Shown: positions 46,578 through 50,193 of the stretch, in pieces
Numbering within the stretch: position 1 is the first letter of the stretch
Layout: every line of letters starts with the position of its first letter
Assembly: GCA_934630495.1 (NCBI GenBank)
Contig: CAKTVW010000016.1
Coordinates: 1-50,193 of the forward strand
Reading direction: 5' to 3'
DNA: 50,193 nt
Source: an uncultured Oscillospiraceae bacterium
GTDB taxonomy: Bacteria > Bacillota > Clostridia > Oscillospirales > Oscillospiraceae
Translations under genes and position numbers: made by a program
The notes under the pieces: model-generated
Databases searched by the model: none
Told to the model about the DNA's origin: nothing
Seen by the model: the letters and a program-made list of their open reading frames with translations, nothing else

Positions 46578-47765
46578 TCAGTCCTCCACTTTCATTAGCT
46601 TCATGACGTTTACGCTGCTGATTTGTAAGGCGGCTAGGGCGGCGTCGAGGAGGTTGATGGTCAGGAGGGTCGCGAGGATGACCCACGTGATGGCGTAGAA
46701 GGCCTCGCGCAGCAGTACTCCCACGAGGATACCCATGGCGCAGCCGCTTACGGCGAGCATACCCTGCTCAAAAAAGACCTGACGGAAAACGCCGCCGCGC
46801 CTGATGCCGATGCAGCGCATGACGGCAAGCTCCTTTTTCCGTCTGCGATTGGTCAAATAAGCGGGTAGGAAGCCCACGCAGCCCGTGATGACGACCAGCG
46901 CGGGAAGAATGACCCGCAAAATCGACAGGTTATCTTGCAGCTCCTTCAGCGAATTCAAATAAATCTCGTCCTGCACCAACAGGCCCGCCGTCAGGTAGCT
47001 GTTGGAAGCGGCGGGGCTTGGGTGCGCGAAATATTCGTACAGCGCCTGCTTGCTCTCCTCCAAGCGCCGGTTGTCTCGAATGGAAAAGGAGCAGCTCGTC
47101 AGGTGAAAGGCCTCGTCGCTGCCGTTTTGCAGGCTGGTATAAAAGGGGCAGTAGACCCGCCGCGACATCTGTCCGGACACTGTACCGATCACCTGAAGCG
47201 TCGTTTCTGTTCCGTCCCGTCGGGTGATCGTAAGATACGTCTTCCCGCTGTCGTCCTTTTGCGCTTGCGAAAGCAGGTCCTCAGTAACGAGGCACACCGC
47301 CTCGCGTCCCGCCATGCAAGTGTCGGACCAGCCGTCGTAAAACGCGACGGCTCCGCCGTTGATCGCCAGCAGGTCTGGGTCGGAGGAGGCCGTATAAATT
47401 CGCCGGACTTCTGCACCGGACGGCTGCGACAGCTTCTCACAGGCCAGCGCCTGCACATCCTTCACCTCGTCGTCCAAGAAGCAGCCGCGGCTATGCCGGA
47501 GACCAACCAGCATATCCACATAGAAGGAGCCAACATCCAAGTCGTCCACGCCGCTGCCTCTGGCATTTGTCACGACACAGCGAATCTGCGTGTTGCGCAC
47601 CATATCCGCCATGGCAGCCTCCTGCCGGGCTTGCAGGCCGCACAGAATGATGCTTGCTAATGTGACGATGAGCATCGTCGCGAGCAGGGCAAGGCTGCTC
47701 CCCCTCCTGCGCAGCAGGGTTTTCCACATCAAGCGGAACGGCGGTCCCGCGTAAGAGCGCTTCAT
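46578..47765 (-). CDS. FtsX-like permease, second subunit
   Basis: A 395-aa membrane protein with MacB-like topology: one N-terminal helix (about residues 22-44), an extracellular domain of about 220 residues, then three helices. Between them is the FtsX-typical NRRRKKELAVMRCIGIRRGGVFRQVFF, the cytoplasmic coupling motif. The start overlaps the upstream permease by 4 nt (ATGA). It probably heterodimerises with the 628-aa permease. Confidence 0.9.
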   Translation of the reverse strand: MKRSYAGPPFRLMWKTLLRRRGSSLALLATMLIVTLASIILCGLQARQEAAMADMVRNTQIRCVVTNARGSGVDDLDVGSFYVDMLVGLRHSRGCFLDDEVKDVQALACEKLSQPSGAEVRRIYTASSDPDLLAINGGAVAFYDGWSDTCMAGREAVCLVTEDLLSQAQKDDSGKTYLTITRRDGTETTLQVIGTVSGQMSRRVYCPFYTSLQNGSDEAFHLTSCSFSIRDNRRLEESKQALYEYFAHPSPAASNSYLTAGLLVQDEIYLNSLKELQDNLSILRVILPALVVITGCVGFLPAYLTNRRRKKELAVMRCIGIRRGGVFRQVFFEQGMLAVSGCAMGILVGVLLREAFYAITWVILATLLTINLLDAALAALQISSVNVMKLMKVED

Positions 47766-49648
47766 GCCCCATTCCCTCGCTTTCTTCGCTGCATCAGGCC
47801 TGCCTTTGTCGAGCGCCGCACGAGCAGGCCCTCCAAAAGCAGTAACACAACAAATTCTAACGCTGCGCTAACTAAAATCGCGCCAACGGGCAGCTCCAAT
47901 TGTGCCGAAAGCAGCAGCTTCCCGATCCGCTCGAACAGCAGCACGCTGAGGGCCGTTCCCAGAGCGACCGCCGCAAGAATCATCGGCACCATGGCGGCCT
48001 GCGTTTCGCGCCAGCACGCCTTGCTGCTCCGGCCCATGCGCCGGAGGGAAACGATCGTCGGCCCCATTTTGTGTAGGGCGAGGAACAGGAACAGCCCCGC
48101 AATCATGACGAAAAACACGCCGCCCGCCACGAACAGCCGCAGCGCGTTACCCATCAACGCAGAAACCGCGTCACTTGCCTCCGTATAGCCCTGATCGAAG
48201 AACAGCAGGCTTCCGCCGAAGCCCTTTTCCTCCAAGAAGGCGCTCAGCTTGTCCGATGTCCCGTTGGGAATCATCGCAGAGTTCAGTAACGGAATATAAG
48301 TTCCGGCGTCCTCAAATTCCTCCGCGCCGGGGACGGATGACTTCGGTGCGAAAATGGTGTCCGGCCGGAAGGCGTAGGTCCCGCTCGCGGAGGCCGGGGC
48401 GGTGTAAATGCCCACGATGGTATAGTCCTCTTTCATGTCAAGGCTGTTCGTGGGCAGGCAGGGGTCCATCAGCACGAGCGTGCCGTCGATATCGCTGCCG
48501 CTGGAGAGCTGGGCGCGGACATAAGGGTGATAGAGGTCCATCGTCAGGGTGTCGCCGACGGAGAGGCCGTTTTTCTCGGCATAACCGGCGCTGACGAGGC
48601 AGACAGGTTGACCGGTTCGGTATTCCTCGGCGGTAAAAAGGCGGCCCTGTAAAATAGAAGCCTCGCCGGTGTTGAACCAGTAAAGACTACTTACGTTGTC
48701 TGTCAGCATCAGCTTTGCGGCGTGGCTGTTCTGCTCCACGGCGGGAATGACGGTGTCCCGCCAAAACGCGCCCTCGTCGCTGTTCAGAAATTCCTCAACA
48801 CTGCCGGTAAATTCCGTGTAGAGCGGCAGCACGTCCTCGGCGATCACCTCGTACTGGCTCCCGTTTTCCGTGACCTCCTCCGCGCCGGAGTAGGCTGCGC
48901 CGTTTTGCAGATAAAACTGCGCCGTCGTGGGGTCGATGGTTTCAAGCGGGCAGTCTCCGCGGATCAGATACGTTTTCCCGACCTCAAAAAGAGGCGAGCC
49001 GTCGCGGTTCGCGATCCCCGTACTGACCAGTAACGATTCCGGCGGCAAGCCGACAGCACGTTCCTCGCCTGTTGCTGGATCGACATATTCCGGCATGTCC
49101 TCCTGCCGATCCATATAATAGAGGGGTTCCAAAACGGTGAACTGATACCGGTAGCTCTTGGTGGTAATGGTTTCGGTTTCTGTCAAAACGCCGTTCGCGT
49201 CGCGGATTTCCTCGTAAGCTTCATCCTCGCTGGTCTGCACATCGTCGCATCGCACGGCAAACACGGACGCAGCATAGGGGAAGTCCGCGTCCGCCGTATA
49301 GTTGAGCATATCGGCGGCCGGGGTCCATGCGGTCATGCCCTCCACCACCGCGCCGAGATAAACCCGCCGATCCAGACGATAGTCCACCGGCGCACCCTGA
49401 AGCAGCTCCTCCATGCTGACCGCTTCCCATTTGAATTTCCCATCCTCCACGGGCATAAACCCGGGTGATTCCTCGTTAAAGGGAATCGCTGCCGTAGTGT
49501 ACCCCGCATCGATCTCCGCCTGCTGCTGCCTCGCGGACTGGTAAAAAGCAAAGCCGATGGAGGAAAACGCGACCCCTACCGCAAGCAGGCAGACCAACAG
49601 CGCCGAATACCCCGGCGTGTGCCGGAACAGCTTCACAAAAATACGCAC
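47762..49648 (-). CDS. FtsX-like permease, large subunit
   Basis: A 628-aa protein: one N-terminal helix (about residues 13-34), a large extracellular domain (about 35-490), then three helices in the last 130 residues with the FtsX coupling segment LHKMGPTIVSLRRMGRSSKAC. The start is GTG 49648, preceded by AAAGGGTGG; no ATG lies nearby. First intact gene of the operon, 80 bp after a secreted Cys-rich frame. Large FtsX-type proteins beside a small secreted protein also occur in lactococcin 972-type loci; that parallel is inference only. Confidence 0.88.
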   Translation of the reverse strand: MRIFVKLFRHTPGYSALLVCLLAVGVAFSSIGFAFYQSARQQQAEIDAGYTTAAIPFNEESPGFMPVEDGKFKWEAVSMEELLQGAPVDYRLDRRVYLGAVVEGMTAWTPAADMLNYTADADFPYAASVFAVRCDDVQTSEDEAYEEIRDANGVLTETETITTKSYRYQFTVLEPLYYMDRQEDMPEYVDPATGEERAVGLPPESLLVSTGIANRDGSPLFEVGKTYLIRGDCPLETIDPTTAQFYLQNGAAYSGAEEVTENGSQYEVIAEDVLPLYTEFTGSVEEFLNSDEGAFWRDTVIPAVEQNSHAAKLMLTDNVSSLYWFNTGEASILQGRLFTAEEYRTGQPVCLVSAGYAEKNGLSVGDTLTMDLYHPYVRAQLSSGSDIDGTLVLMDPCLPTNSLDMKEDYTIVGIYTAPASASGTYAFRPDTIFAPKSSVPGAEEFEDAGTYIPLLNSAMIPNGTSDKLSAFLEEKGFGGSLLFFDQGYTEASDAVSALMGNALRLFVAGGVFFVMIAGLFLFLALHKMGPTIVSLRRMGRSSKACWRETQAAMVPMILAAVALGTALSVLLFERIGKLLLSAQLELPVGAILVSAALEFVVLLLLEGLLVRRSTKAGLMQRRKRGNGA

Positions 49649-49673
49649 AAAACCACCCTTTCTATTGGGAAAT

Positions 49674-49702
49674 GGCCCCTGTCCTCGGAGAGGGCAGGGG
49701 CC
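49674..49702 (-). terminator. Intercistronic hairpin before the large permease
   Basis: A 12-bp stem with one G-T pair (GGCCCCTGTCCT 49674-49685 with AGGGCAGGGGCC 49691-49702), 5-nt loop. On the minus strand it is followed by ATTTCCC, a poor T tract, so it may terminate partially and let some transcripts continue into the ABC genes. Confidence 0.5.
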
Positions 49703-49727
49703 GTTTTCGCGATTAAAAACAGTTCAA

Positions 49728-50125
49728 TTAGATGGGAAGAACCGGACACGTTCCACCGTGTCCAGCAGCAGGACACTTTATGGTCTCGGTGCGATAAGTG
49801 TTACAATACCTGCACTTGTAGGTGTGCGTCTGCCATGTTCCATCACATTTAGCGTTATTAATGTACCAACTATGGTTCATGGCACCAGTGTAGCTATATG
49901 TAATCTTTGTTTGACCGCACTTCGTGCAAGTCTTTGCGGTAACTTTGCGGCGCTGGCAAGTTGTACTGGTCGCGTTTATGCCTGCACCTTCAACGTATTC
50001 CGTATAACCTGCATTCCACGAATGGGTGCAGGTTGCTTGGGGTTCTGCGCTACTCTCTTCCGCAGCAAAAACTACAGAAGAGAAAGTAAAAACGATGGAA
50101 AGTGCAAGAATAACACATTTTTCAT
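49728..50125 (-). pseudogene. Secreted Cys-rich protein with a 1-nt frameshift at its start
   Basis: A minus-strand frame (codons from 50120 down to stop TAA 49728) encodes a clean Sec signal peptide, CVILALSIVFTFSSVVFA, then about 111 residues with nine Cys, including CTKCG, CRYC and CPAAGHGGTC, and repeated HSW and Tyr/Thr-rich patches. It has no start codon in frame. ATG 50123-50125, directly behind GGAGGTG, is out of frame by one base in an AAAAA tract (50118-50122); a sixth A would give MKKCVILALS and a normal 132-aa preprotein. It is therefore broken, phase-variable or mis-assembled. It heads the FtsX/ABC operon. Family not recognised. Confidence 0.7.
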
Positions 50126-50145
50126 CACCTCCGGGATATAAAAAC

Positions 50146-50177
50146 AGCCGCCGAAGTTTTTTGAAACCTCGGCGGCT
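50146..50177 (-). terminator. Terminator directly upstream of the Cys-rich gene
   Basis: Stem AGCCGCCGA/TCGGCGGCT plus GTTT/AAAC across one mismatch. On the minus strand it is followed by GTTTTTATAT. It ends only a few bases before the GGAGG site at 50128-50132. Confidence 0.75.
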
Positions 50178-50193
50178 ATGTATCGGTTATTCT

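Noticed and set aside
1..50193. CRISPR arrays, insertion sequences, prophage genes
   Set aside because: No regularly spaced direct repeats, no transposase or integrase frame and no terminal inverted repeats with target duplications were seen.

Overview
The window looks like a chromosomal segment of a GC-rich (mostly mid-to-high 50s %GC), Gram-positive, spore-forming anaerobe, most likely a gut Clostridia of the Oscillospiraceae type. Supporting evidence: the spore-coat ATPase SpoIVA, RNase Y, an LTA-synthase-like enzyme, S-layer-homology (SLH) anchored surface enzymes, many lipobox-type lipoproteins, strong AGGAGG ribosome sites, and SigA promoters of the TTGACA-17-TATAAT kind. The taxonomic call is inference; no rRNA gene body is in the window.

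Layout. (1) 1-480: a strong leftward promoter and leader that look like the head of an rRNA operon lying off the left edge. (2) 483-3484: a BMP-family lipoprotein, then spoIVA on the opposite strand. (3) 3747-10210: a leftward sugar locus: LacI regulator, ribokinase-like kinase, RbsD/FucU mutarotase, binding protein, duplicated ABC ATPase, permease, with operators and promoters visible. (4) 10788-17473: RNase Y, a GIY-YIG/Dabb gene pair, a Cthe_2159-like lipoprotein, a PrsA-like foldase, a HAD hydrolase and a small lipoprotein. (5) 17530-22424: a complete Bce-type antimicrobial-peptide sensing and detoxification module (response regulator, sensor kinase, ATPase, large permease) plus a small membrane protein, with a BceR-like operator before the ABC genes. 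(6) 22561-24526: a ModE-N-like regulator predicted to be leaderless, secG, and prfB without the usual programmed frameshift.

(7) 24741-34481 holds two neighbouring SLH-anchored surface hydrolases. One is an 852-aa 5'-nucleotidase-like protein. The other is a 2281-aa multi-enzyme polypeptide with two metallophosphoesterase/5'-nucleotidase units, two Cys-dependent (HCTEGKDR) phosphatase modules each preceded by a beta domain resembling the C-terminal domain of SAM hydrolases, an alpha/beta hydrolase between them, and three SLH motifs. The modules look built for cell-surface dephosphorylation, and this is the most striking object in the window. (8) 34885-44539: LTA-synthase-like enzyme, SDR oxidoreductase, an unrecognised AT-rich membrane protein, a heterodimeric ABC exporter whose first subunit lacks a canonical start codon, a DUF4430 lipoprotein, and an 8-oxoguanine-deaminase-like enzyme behind a structured leader with a terminator.

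(9) 44829-50193 is an AT-richer accessory stretch: a 60-aa TPR-like gene with a perfect consensus promoter, then a leftward MacB-like ABC operon (two FtsX permeases, ATPase, remnant of an ABC-2 permease). At its head is a 132-codon secreted Cys-rich protein that has lost its start by one base in an A tract, so it is not found by ordinary gene calling. The arrangement suggests a secreted peptide with a dedicated transporter, preceded by a terminator that leaves no room for a promoter.
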